Origin: Bacillota bacterium
GTDB lineage: Bacteria > Bacillota > Clostridia > Oscillospirales > Acutalibacteraceae
Direction of reading: 5' to 3'
Assembly: GCA_023420245.1 (NCBI GenBank)
Contig: JAEZWL010000021.1
Location: 1 to 7,588, forward strand
Length of the DNA stretch: 7,588 nucleotides
The translations under genes were made by a program, and so were the position numbers. Numbering within the stretch: the stretch's first letter is position 1; the number at the start of each line of letters is the position of its first letter. Shown here piece by piece: positions 1 to 6,076 of the stretch. Below the pieces are notes generated by a model, which had not been told where the DNA came from, ran no database searches, and was given only the letters and a program-made list of their open reading frames with translations.

Positions 1-16
1 GGAGAGATGCAACAGA

Positions 17-829
17 ATGGATAACAGACCAATCGGCGTATTTGACTCCGGCCTGGGCGGCCTGACCGCCGTAAAAGAGCTGATCAATATTATGCCCCAT
101 GAAAATATCGTTTATTTCGGAGATACAGGGCGTGTTCCCTACGGCTCGCGAAGCCGCGATACCATTACCAAATACGCGCGGCAGGACGTCGCGTTTCTAA
201 AATCGAAGGACGTGAAAATGATCGTAATCGCCTGCGGATCGGTAAGCTCTGTGGCAGGCAATATCGGGGAGCACATCGGCATTCCTTACACCGGCGTACT
301 GGGGCCAACCGTTGCGGCCGCTGTCAGAGCTACCGCAAACAAACGAATCGGCGTCATCGGCACTACCGCGACCATCCGAAGCGGCTCCTATCGGCGTGCG
401 CTTGCCGCCGCCGACCCCGGGATTACAGTGTTTGAGCAGGACTGTCCGCTTTTTGTTCCGTTGGTGGAAAACGGCTTTATTGCCGACAACGAAGAGGTAA
501 CCCGTCTTGTGGCGGAGCGCTATCTGGCTTCGATGCGCGGCGAGGGAATCGACACGCTGATTCTCGGCTGCACGCACTACCCGATTATTCAGCGTATCAT
601 CTCCGATGTAATCGGGCGCGGCGTTACGCTGATTGACAGCGGACGGGAAACCGCCCTTTACTGCGCCGGTCATTTGAAGGAAACGGAGCTGGTCAACAAC
701 CGTACGGACGACGGAGACTGCTCGTTCTTCGTCAGCGACCAGACCGAAGGCTTTTCGCAGATTGCAGAAATTTTTCTCGGGCGCGACGTAAAAAGCGACG
801 TGAGCCACGTGGATATAAATCAATACTGA
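17..829 (+). CDS. murI: Glutamate racemase
   Basis: This is a cytoplasmic, cofactor-independent racemase that converts L-glutamate to D-glutamate for peptidoglycan precursors. The 270 residues match the usual family length. Visible motifs are FDSGLGG at 9-15, the first catalytic cysteine C73 in IACGSVSS, PLVENG with its conserved Glu at about 151, and the second catalytic cysteine C185 in GCTHYP with H187. Both cysteines of the two-base mechanism are present. The loop after C73 is unusual: most MurI proteins have CNT, this one has CGS. The later GVIEPG-type motif reads GVLGPT. I read this as a divergent but active clade. The start is supported by GGAGAG at 1-6, ten bases upstream. It is the first visible gene of a plus-strand operon, 27 bases ahead of the DUF1934 gene. 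The acidic C-terminal tail after about residue 255 looks variable. Confidence 0.95.
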   Translation: MDNRPIGVFDSGLGGLTAVKELINIMPHENIVYFGDTGRVPYGSRSRDTITKYARQDVAFLKSKDVKMIVIACGSVSSVAGNIGEHIGIPYTGVLGPTVAAAVRATANKRIGVIGTTATIRSGSYRRALAAADPGITVFEQDCPLFVPLVENGFIADNEEVTRLVAERYLASMRGEGIDTLILGCTHYPIIQRIISDVIGRGVTLIDSGRETALYCAGHLKETELVNNRTDDGDCSFFVSDQTEGFSQIAEIFLGRDVKSDVSHVDINQY

Positions 830-856
830 GCTTTGATTGGATAAGGAGCAGATTAA

Positions 857-1321
857 ATGCAGGAAAATTACCTGATTTCGATAAAAGGGCGCCAGCAGGT
901 GGATGACGAAACCGGCGAGGTGGAAATGACTACCCTGGGTTCTTACGTAAAAAAAGGAAACAGCCGTTACATCGTATATAAGGAATACGATTCTCAAAAC
1001 AACAGTGCGCCGAAAACCTCGGTCTTAAAGGTAGACGGCAGCTCCAAGGTCACCTTGATGCGCGGCGGGGCTGCCAGCACACGGTTGATTCTGGAGAGCG
1101 GCAAACGCCACCTCTGCTCCTACGACACCGGCTACGGACACATGATGATCGGCGTTTTTACCAGCAAGGTAAAATCCGAGCTGGATGATCTGGGCGGACA
1201 GCTGGAGGTAAACTATACCTTGGATATCAATTCCAATTTATCGAGCATGAACGAGATACACATTACCGTCAAGGAGGCAAACAACAAAGATGTCAAAACT
1301 AGTGTTTCAAGCAACCAGTGA
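857..1321 (+). CDS. DUF1934 (YwiB-like) beta-barrel protein
   Basis: This 154-residue soluble protein of the DUF1934 family has no signal peptide or membrane segment. The family is a small lipocalin-like beta-barrel whose biochemical role is not established. Features seen are an N-terminal strand (YLISIKGRQ), a block typical of the family at about residues 31-46 (KKGNSRYIVYKEYD), a central LMRGGAASTRLILESGKR region at about 67-84, a Tyr/Gly-rich turn (YDTGYGHMMIGVFT), and alternating hydrophobic strands to about residue 138. The last 15 residues are polar and probably disordered. AAGGAG at 843-848 supports the start. The gene overlaps argS by 32 bases, so the two are probably translationally coupled. 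In Bacillus subtilis the family member ywiB also neighbours argS, which supports the assignment. Confidence 0.88.
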   Translation: MQENYLISIKGRQQVDDETGEVEMTTLGSYVKKGNSRYIVYKEYDSQNNSAPKTSVLKVDGSSKVTLMRGGAASTRLILESGKRHLCSYDTGYGHMMIGVFTSKVKSELDDLGGQLEVNYTLDINSNLSSMNEIHITVKEANNKDVKTSVSSNQ

Positions 1322-2984
1322 ATTAAGAACCGCAATCACCGACGCATTCCGCCTTGCAATTGAGCAAGGGGAGCTTACCGAAGCGGAGATTCCCGAATTT
1401 TCCATCGAGGTTCCGGGCGATCGCTCCCACGGCGACTGGGCCACGAATGCGGCGATGGTTTCCGCCAAAGCGTTTCGTCAGGCTCCGCGCAAAATCGCGC
1501 AGGCACTCACCGACCGGCTCAGCTTGAAAGAAACTTTTTTTGACCGCTTTGAAATTGCAGGTCCCGGGTTTATCAACTTCTTTCTGAGCGAGCGTTTTTA
1601 TGTTGAGGTTCTGAAGGATATTATAAAAAGCGGCGCGCAGTACGGCCGCAGCGATTACGGAAAACAGAAGAAGATCATGGTGGAATTTGTTTCGGCAAAC
1701 CCCACCGGACCAATGCACATGGGCAACGCGCGCGGCGGCGCGCTGGGCGACTGCCTGGCTTCGGTGCTTGACGCCGCCGGATACGACGTCTGGCGGGAGT
1801 TTTACGTAAACGACGCGGGCAACCAGATTGAGAAATTCGCCTGTTCGCTGGAAGCGCGCTATCTGCAAATATTCAAGGGCGAGGGCGCTGTGGAATTTCC
1901 GGAGGACGGCTACCACGGAGACGATATCAAGCAAAGAGCCGCTGAGTTCGCGGAGCTGAACGGCGACAGCTATGTGAACGCGGAATCCGCCATCCGGCAG
2001 AAGGCTATGGTCGGTTTTGCCCTGCCGAAAAACATTGAAAAAATGAAAAATGACCTAAAAAAGTATCGCATCGAATATGATCAGTGGTTTCTGGAAAGTC
2101 TTCTTCACAATGATGGAGAGCTGGAGGAAACCGTTCAGATACTGAAGGATAAAGGTCTTACCTATGAGAAGGACGGAGCCTTATGGTACAAGGCGACCGA
2201 ATTCGGAGCGGAAAAGGATGAGGTTCTGGTGCGCCAGAATGGCAACCCAACCTACTTTACCGCTGATATCGCTTATCACCGCAACAAATTTGAAAAGCGC
2301 GGCTTTGACCGCTGCATTGACGTCTGGGGCGCTGATCACCACGGGCATGTAGCCAGAATGAAGGGCGCGATGAACGCCGTCGGACTGGATGGCGATAAGC
2401 TGGACGTCGTGCTGATTCAGCTGGTTCGCCTCGTAAAAGCCGGCGAAGTTGTCCGCATGAGCAAACGTACCGGCAAGGCAATCCAGCTTGCCGACCTGCT
2501 GGACGACGTCCCGGCAGACGCGGCAAGATTTTATTTTAATATGCGCGAGGCCAACTCCCAGATGGATTTTGATCTGGATCTGGCGGTACAGCAGGATTCT
2601 CAGAACCCTGTCTATTATGTGCAGTACGCAAGAGCGAGAATATGCAGCATTTTTAAAGCGCTCGAGGCAGAGGGCATCAAGCTGCGCGAATGTACGGACG
2701 AGGAGCTTGCCCTTTTGACCGCGCCGGAAGAAATCGAGCTGATCCGTCACCTTTCCGCCTTTACCGGCGAGATCATCGCTTCCGCGCAGGATTACGACCC
2801 GGCGAGAATCACCCGTTACGTAATTACCCTTGCTACGCTGTTCCATAAATTCTACAATACCTGCCGCGTAAAGGGTGAAGAGGAAGCCTTGGCTGCCGCC
2901 AGACTAAACCTCTGCTCGGCGGTATCTACCGTCATCTGCAACGTACTTTCCATGTTCAATATCTCCGCGCCGGAGAGTATGTAA
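1290..2984 (+). CDS. argS: Arginyl-tRNA synthetase
   Basis: This class I aminoacyl-tRNA synthetase charges tRNA-Arg with arginine using ATP, in the cytoplasm. Its 564 residues are normal for bacterial ArgS. The N-terminal Add1 domain, which contacts the tRNA D-loop, covers about 5-98 and includes PGDRSHGDWATNAAM. The Rossmann catalytic core follows, with VEFVSANPTGP leading into the HIGH-box equivalent HMGN at 143-146. The KMSKS-box equivalent is RMSKR at 389-393. The core also holds WGADHHGHVARM, a typical ArgS signature. The DALR anticodon-binding domain fills about 445-564 and includes YVQYARARI. The start lies inside the end of the DUF1934 gene; AAGGAGG at 1271-1277 and a full-length Add1 domain favour it over any downstream Met. 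All key motifs are intact. Confidence 0.98.
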   Translation: MSKLVFQATSELRTAITDAFRLAIEQGELTEAEIPEFSIEVPGDRSHGDWATNAAMVSAKAFRQAPRKIAQALTDRLSLKETFFDRFEIAGPGFINFFLSERFYVEVLKDIIKSGAQYGRSDYGKQKKIMVEFVSANPTGPMHMGNARGGALGDCLASVLDAAGYDVWREFYVNDAGNQIEKFACSLEARYLQIFKGEGAVEFPEDGYHGDDIKQRAAEFAELNGDSYVNAESAIRQKAMVGFALPKNIEKMKNDLKKYRIEYDQWFLESLLHNDGELEETVQILKDKGLTYEKDGALWYKATEFGAEKDEVLVRQNGNPTYFTADIAYHRNKFEKRGFDRCIDVWGADHHGHVARMKGAMNAVGLDGDKLDVVLIQLVRLVKAGEVVRMSKRTGKAIQLADLLDDVPADAARFYFNMREANSQMDFDLDLAVQQDSQNPVYYVQYARARICSIFKALEAEGIKLRECTDEELALLTAPEEIELIRHLSAFTGEIIASAQDYDPARITRYVITLATLFHKFYNTCRVKGEEEALAAARLNLCSAVSTVICNVLSMFNISAPESM

Positions 2985-3033
2985 AATCGTAAGCTGATTC
3001 CGATACGCGAGGAACGAGATAGGAGCAAAACAA

Positions 3034-4260
3034 ATGAGCTTTCCTTTTCAACTGCCCCTGCTGCTGGACGGCGCGACGGCCACAAACCTGAGCGATTCCG
3101 GTATGCCGAGCGGCGTTTGTGTGGAAAAATGGATTTCGGAGCATCCCGGACCGCTGTTAAAGCTGCAACATGAATTTATAGAGGCCGGTTCCCAGGCGAT
3201 TTACGCGCCCACCTTCGGGGCAAACCGCGCCTGCTTAAGCCAATACGGTCTGGAGGATGAGGTAACCGAGCTGAACCGCAGGCTGGTCGCGCTTTCACAA
3301 AGTATCGCGAAGCCCGCCGGCGTTCTGGTCGGCGGCGACCTTTGCCCTACCGGACTGTTTGTTCCTCCGTTGGGAAACTCGGATTTCGATGATATTTACG
3401 ATATTTACCGGGAGCAGGTTCGCGCGCTGGATGACGCCGGCGTCGATTTTCTGGTCATAGAAACGCAGACCTCGCTCGCCGATATGCGCGCGGCGGTTCT
3501 GGCGGCCAGAACAACCAACCTTCCGGTTTTCGTCACAATGACTATCGACGAAAGCGGTCACACGCTTACCGGCGGCTCCCTGCTTCCTGCCGTAATCACA
3601 TTACAGGCAATGGGTGTGGACGCAATCGGTCTGAACTGTTCTTTTGGCCCGCAGTCAATGCCGGAATGGATTAAAACCGTTGTGCCGCATTCTGCGGTGC
3701 CGATCATCGTAAAGCCAAACGCAGGGGTGCCGATGTGGAATGCCTCGGGGAGCGGATATCTCTGCCCCGAAGCCTTTGCGGAAGAAATGCGGTCACTGCT
3801 CCTTGCGGGCGCGAAAATCGCGGGCGGCTGCTGCGGCGCGACGCCGGAGCATATCAAAGCGCTCTCAAGGGTAATGAAGGACTTTCCGTTTTCTCCAGCC
3901 GCCGCAGAGCCGGACTGCGACGCGGCGGCAATCGAGCGGGAGGCCTTCTTCCTCGGCGACGATATTGTATTCAGCGAACCGATTGTCTGTACCAGCGGAC
4001 TTGGCGACGATTTGATCGACCTCGACGACGAACGGGTCAACGCGGCGCTGATTGATATCAGCAGTGTGGATGACGCGATGCTTCTCTGCGAAAGCAGCTC
4101 GATGACCCGCCTTCCTATTGCGGTGCACTGCGACAACCTTACTGTGCTGGACGCCGCCCTGCGGTATTTTCAGGGCAGACTCATCATTGATTCGGACTGC
4201 ATGATCGAAAAGGAACTGATTGAACCGCTCGCGGCAAAATACGGAGCGATTATATATTAA
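3034..4260 (+). CDS. Homocysteine S-methyltransferase domain protein (MetH N-terminal type) with short pterin-domain-like tail
   Basis: Residues 1 to about 283 form a homocysteine-binding TIM barrel of the cobalamin-dependent methionine synthase type. Seen are LDGATATNL at 11-19 (usually DGAMGTxL), PTFGANR at 59-65, the first zinc-ligand cysteine in GLNCSFGP (C202), and the paired zinc ligands in GGCCGATPEHI (C266, C267). All three thiol-activating cysteines are therefore present. GGCCG rather than GGCCR favours the MetH type over S-methylmethionine methyltransferase (MmuM). Residues from about 310 resemble part of a pterin-binding barrel, especially the stretch around VLDAALRYFQGR at 371-382 and the final AKYGAIIY. 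No cobalamin-binding domain follows, so a methyl donor or partner protein must come from elsewhere if it makes methionine. AGGAG at 3021-3025 supports the start. It sits 49 bases after argS and is the last gene before the terminator. The exact substrate is uncertain. Confidence 0.87.
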   Translation: MSFPFQLPLLLDGATATNLSDSGMPSGVCVEKWISEHPGPLLKLQHEFIEAGSQAIYAPTFGANRACLSQYGLEDEVTELNRRLVALSQSIAKPAGVLVGGDLCPTGLFVPPLGNSDFDDIYDIYREQVRALDDAGVDFLVIETQTSLADMRAAVLAARTTNLPVFVTMTIDESGHTLTGGSLLPAVITLQAMGVDAIGLNCSFGPQSMPEWIKTVVPHSAVPIIVKPNAGVPMWNASGSGYLCPEAFAEEMRSLLLAGAKIAGGCCGATPEHIKALSRVMKDFPFSPAAAEPDCDAAAIEREAFFLGDDIVFSEPIVCTSGLGDDLIDLDDERVNAALIDISSVDDAMLLCESSSMTRLPIAVHCDNLTVLDAALRYFQGRLIIDSDCMIEKELIEPLAAKYGAIIY

Positions 4261-4274
4261 TACAACCATTCGGC

Positions 4275-4320
4275 AACGAACGGGGACGCTTCTCAGTTGA
4301 GAAACGCCCCCGTTCGTTTT
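4275..4320 (+). terminator. Intrinsic terminator of the murI-argS-methyltransferase operon
   Basis: This is a long hairpin starting 15 bases after the methyltransferase stop. The left arm (4275-4294) and right arm (4299-4318) pair over about 20 positions with two mismatches, around a four-base AGTT loop. The outer 11 pairs (AACGAACGGGG with CCCCGTTCGTT) are perfect and GC-rich, and a TTTT run follows at 4317-4320. The minus-strand flavodoxin-domain gene ends 14 bases to the right. The same hairpin could help terminate that transcript, but there is no good T-run on the minus strand. Confidence 0.9.
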
Positions 4321-4333
4321 ATGCATAAAAGAT

Positions 4334-4825
4334 TCAGGTCTGCAAGGATTTCACCACTTCATCCGCAAGCTTCTGAATGCGGTCTTCCAGAATTTTGGGC
4401 GGCGCTTTGTCCTGCCCTGCGGTCATTTTGGTCACCATTTTCGCAACCAGCTTATCGATACCTTGCAGGCGGCTCAAATCCATCTCGCCGCCGAAGCATT
4501 CATAACCGATCGCACCCGCGAGCAGGTCTTTCGGAAAGTTCGCTACAAAAAGCTGCTGCGCGTTCTCCGCAAAACCACAGCAAATGAAATAAGCGGTTTT
4601 CTTTGCTTTAAGCGCGGTTATATTCCGTTCCAAAAACGTTTTTGTTTTTGGATGGAGCTGCCCCATTCGGATGGAGCCTCCAACCACAATAACATCATAA
4701 TTACTGATGTCGGGTGTTTCCCTGCTCAAATCTGACAGAACAACGCCGGAAAGTCTTTGCCCGAGCAGTTTGGCACATTTCTCTGTCGTTCCGGATTTGC
4801 CCGCATAGGCGATTAAAATCTTCAT
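4334..4825 (-). CDS. Flavodoxin-domain protein (HemG-like)
   Basis: This 163-residue cytoplasmic protein has a flavodoxin fold, expected to bind FMN and move electrons. The N-terminus MKILIAYAGKSGTTE shows the first beta strand and the FMN phosphate-binding loop (about residues 8-14). The next strand, YDVIVVGGSIRMGQLHP at about 44-60, matches the second flavin-contact region. The C-terminal half (GGEMDLSRLQGIDKLVAKMVTKMTAG) resembles the menaquinone-dependent protoporphyrinogen oxidase HemG/Flavodoxin_5 group. No haem genes are nearby, so a HemG function is not claimed; in clostridia such proteins are usually uncharacterised redox partners. AGGGGGAG on the minus strand at 4830-4837 supports the start. 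It is the last gene of a three-gene operon, 22 bases after the ArsC-like gene. Confidence 0.88.
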   Translation of the reverse strand: MKILIAYAGKSGTTEKCAKLLGQRLSGVVLSDLSRETPDISNYDVIVVGGSIRMGQLHPKTKTFLERNITALKAKKTAYFICCGFAENAQQLFVANFPKDLLAGAIGYECFGGEMDLSRLQGIDKLVAKMVTKMTAGQDKAPPKILEDRIQKLADEVVKSLQT

Positions 4826-4847
4826 CGCGCTCCCCCTGTTTCGTATA

Positions 4848-5183
4848 TTATTCCCATGTTTTCCATATTTCCGGTTGGTAACCTATGGTTGCCTGCTTTC
4901 CGTTGCGTACGACCGGCGTTTTGAACAGCTTCGGGTTTTCAAGCAGCTTCGCTTCCTTGTCGCTTTCATAGGCCAGATATTTGAAAAGCACGGCATCCGG
5001 CGATTTTTCGTCGATCAACGCCTTCAAACCGCCGACTGCCGCCTTAACGGAACTGAATTCGCCCTTGCTCATCCCGTATTTGCTTACATCGATCATCTGA
5101 TATTTAATTTTGCGTTCCTTAAAATAGCGCTCCGCTTTTTTGGTATCGAAGCACTTAGTCTTGCCGAAAATCTGAATATTCAT
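4848..5183 (-). CDS. ArsC/Spx-family thioredoxin-fold protein
   Basis: This 111-residue protein belongs to the ArsC-like branch of the thioredoxin fold, a group that holds arsenate reductase, Spx and YffB. Visible are the opening strand NIQIFGKTKCFDTKKAERYF with a single active-site cysteine C11, the KIKYQMIDV strand, and the cis-proline segment FKTPVVRNGKQATIGYQPEIW near the C-terminus. C11 is followed by FDT, so the CxxC of classical Spx is absent. The RRP motif expected of true ArsC before the cis-proline is replaced by KTP. A thiol redox or glutathionylation-like role is plausible; arsenate reduction and RNA-polymerase binding are not supported by the sequence alone. The start lies one base after the stop of the DUF1653 gene, and its ribosome site GGAGAG (5188-5193) lies inside that gene, so the two are probably translationally coupled. 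Confidence 0.87.
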   Translation of the reverse strand: MNIQIFGKTKCFDTKKAERYFKERKIKYQMIDVSKYGMSKGEFSSVKAAVGGLKALIDEKSPDAVLFKYLAYESDKEAKLLENPKLFKTPVVRNGKQATIGYQPEIWKTWE

Positions 5184-5184
5184 G

Positions 5185-5400
5185 TTACTCTCCGATATAA
5201 GTAAATCTTTGACGGGTAGCTCCGTCGCACTCCACAGTTTCGTTCCACATGGAAGCCGGGCGCACCCAGATTCCGCGCTCCCCGTAAAGAGCCTGATAAA
5301 CCACCATCGGCTCCAGAGTTTCGGAATGCTTTGCCAGATACAGCACTCGGTATTCGTTTCCTTTAAAATGGCGGTAACGCCCCGCTTTAATTTCTTCCAT
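5185..5400 (-). CDS. DUF1653 family small protein
   Basis: This is a 71-residue soluble protein of the DUF1653 family, whose function is unknown. The family pattern is clear: YRHFKGNEYRVLYLAKHSET at about residues 9-28, then VVYQALYGERGIWVRPASMW at about 33-52. This is a compact domain rich in Arg, Tyr and Trp, and the protein is essentially only that domain, with a short tail at about 58-71. There is no signal peptide, membrane segment or metal-binding cysteine motif; the only cysteine is in the tail. GGGAGAG on the minus strand (5405-5411), four bases from the ATG, supports the start. It is the first gene of the minus-strand operon, and the promoter lies directly upstream. Its stop is separated by one base from the next start. 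Confidence 0.87.
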   Translation of the reverse strand: MEEIKAGRYRHFKGNEYRVLYLAKHSETLEPMVVYQALYGERGIWVRPASMWNETVECDGATRQRFTYIGE

Positions 5401-5426
5401 AATACTCTCCCTACCTGTTATTGCTG

Positions 5427-5443
5427 TTATGATTATATCATAA
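5427..5443. repeat. Inverted repeat overlapping the -10 box (possible operator)
   Basis: This 17-base inverted repeat has arms TTATGAT and ATCATAA around a three-base centre. It covers the minus-strand -10 box in the divergent intergenic region, so a bound repressor could block RNA polymerase there. Because it is AT-rich, the symmetry could also be incidental to the promoter. No regulator gene is in the window. Confidence 0.35.
5432..5440 (-). promoter_or_regulatory. Extended -10 promoter of the DUF1653/ArsC-like/flavodoxin operon
   Basis: On the minus strand this reads TGATATAAT, a perfect TATAAT -10 box with the TGn extension. No good -35 box stands 16-18 bases upstream, which fits an extended -10 promoter. 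The predicted transcription start lies near 5425, giving a leader of about 25 bases before the DUF1653 start at 5400. The box lies within the inverted repeat at 5427-5443. Confidence 0.65.
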
Positions 5444-5544
5444 ATTGATTGAAATCAGATATCAAATTTACCGTAATTTTATTTTTATCATCTATTGTGC
5501 CGCATTAAAAATAAGGATATCATAACGAAAAACGGAGGACTTAT

Positions 5545-5907
5545 ATGAATTCTACATTTCTTCACACTAATTTTAACGTGTTCGATCTGGACAAAAGCAT
5601 CGCCTTTTACCAGCAGGCTCTGGGACTGAAGGAAGTCAGAAGGATTCGCCCGGAAGACGGTTCTTTTCTCATTGTCTTTCTGGGAGACGGCAGCAGCGAG
5701 GCTCTGCTGGAGCTGACCTGGCTTCGTGACCGCAAGGAGCCGTACAATCTGGGTGACAATGAAATCCATGTGGCGTTCCGGGTAGAGGACCGGCAAACGG
5801 CTTATGAGCTTCACAAGCGGATGGGATGTATCTGCTACGAAAATCACGATATGGACCTTTATTTTATCAATGACCCCGACGGCTACTGGATTGAAATACT
5901 AAAATAA
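5545..5907 (+). CDS. Glyoxalase I-like VOC family protein (lactoylglutathione lyase type)
   Basis: This 120-residue vicinal-oxygen-chelate protein is close in size to bacterial glyoxalase I, which isomerises the hemithioacetal of methylglyoxal and a thiol to an S-lactoyl thioester. The two beta-alpha-beta-beta-beta modules are visible. The four metal-ligand positions of glyoxalase I are all filled: H7 (FLHTNF), E56 (ALLELTW), H75 (NEIHVAF) and E117 (YWIEIL). The ELTW-(about 9 residues)-LG-H spacing and the NDPDGYWIE ending are typical of the lactoylglutathione lyase subgroup. Clostridia often lack glutathione, so the natural thiol or substrate may differ; this is inference. CGGAGGA near 5532-5538 supports the start. 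The gene stands alone, divergent from the DUF1653 operon, with 284 bases before the next gene. No strong terminator follows directly. Confidence 0.88.
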   Translation: MNSTFLHTNFNVFDLDKSIAFYQQALGLKEVRRIRPEDGSFLIVFLGDGSSEALLELTWLRDRKEPYNLGDNEIHVAFRVEDRQTAYELHKRMGCICYENHDMDLYFINDPDGYWIEILK

Positions 5908-6029
5908 TTCCTTTCTGAAATTTGAATAAGCAAATATATAATATTGCATATTTCGCCTATCATCGTAAGGATTATCGTCTGAATTTGCAAGACAGCCGTG
6001 CTTAAGCTTCATTATTTTACCCGTTGCGG
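5908..6029. other. AT-rich intergenic stretch after the glyoxalase gene
   Basis: No gene or RNA family is recognised here. The only structure seen is a weak AT-rich hairpin at 5930-5947 (GCAA-A-TAT with ATATTGC, one bulged base). It is followed by a poor T stretch and might act as a leaky terminator for the glyoxalase transcript. The base composition is clearly more AT-rich than the flanking genes, as expected of a promoter region. Confidence 0.5.
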
Positions 6030-6058
6030 TTGACATTTAAAACTACATTATATATACT
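6030..6058 (+). promoter_or_regulatory. Sigma-A promoter for the peptide-binding protein gene
   Basis: This is a consensus -35 box TTGACA (6030-6035), a 17-base spacer, and a -10 box TATACT (6053-6058) with five of six consensus bases. The predicted transcription start is near 6065, which gives a leader of about 127 bases before the ATG at 6192. It is the best promoter in the window. Confidence 0.82.
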
Positions 6059-6076
6059 TAAAATAATTTAAAGCAA

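Noticed and set aside
197..997. Long minus-strand open frame opposite murI and the start of the DUF1934 gene
   Set aside because: It spans two well-supported plus-strand genes and has no recognisable domain. It is the expected shadow of codon-biased coding sequence.
1323..2846. Several minus-strand open frames opposite argS (1323-1934, 2181-2846, 2257-2526)
   Set aside because: argS is complete with all its motifs. The antisense frames show no family signature and are rich in residues typical of reverse-frame translation.
3558..4326. Minus-strand open frames opposite the methyltransferase and its terminator
   Set aside because: They overlap a gene with clear zinc-ligand motifs, and one runs through the intrinsic terminator. 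No domain or plausible gene arrangement supports them.
4848..5183. Arsenate reductase / arsenic-resistance operon
   Set aside because: Catalytic arginines of ArsC are not seen, and no arsR, arsB or acr3-like gene is nearby.
5449..5477. Plus-strand promoter for the glyoxalase gene (TTGAAA, 17-base spacer, CGTAAT)
   Set aside because: The -10 box matches only four of six consensus bases, and the AT-rich intergenic region offers several equally weak alternatives. A promoter must exist here but cannot be fixed.
5930..5947. Terminator directly after the glyoxalase gene
   Set aside because: The stem is almost entirely A-T with a bulge and lacks a clear T-run, so it is too weak to call as a terminator on its own.
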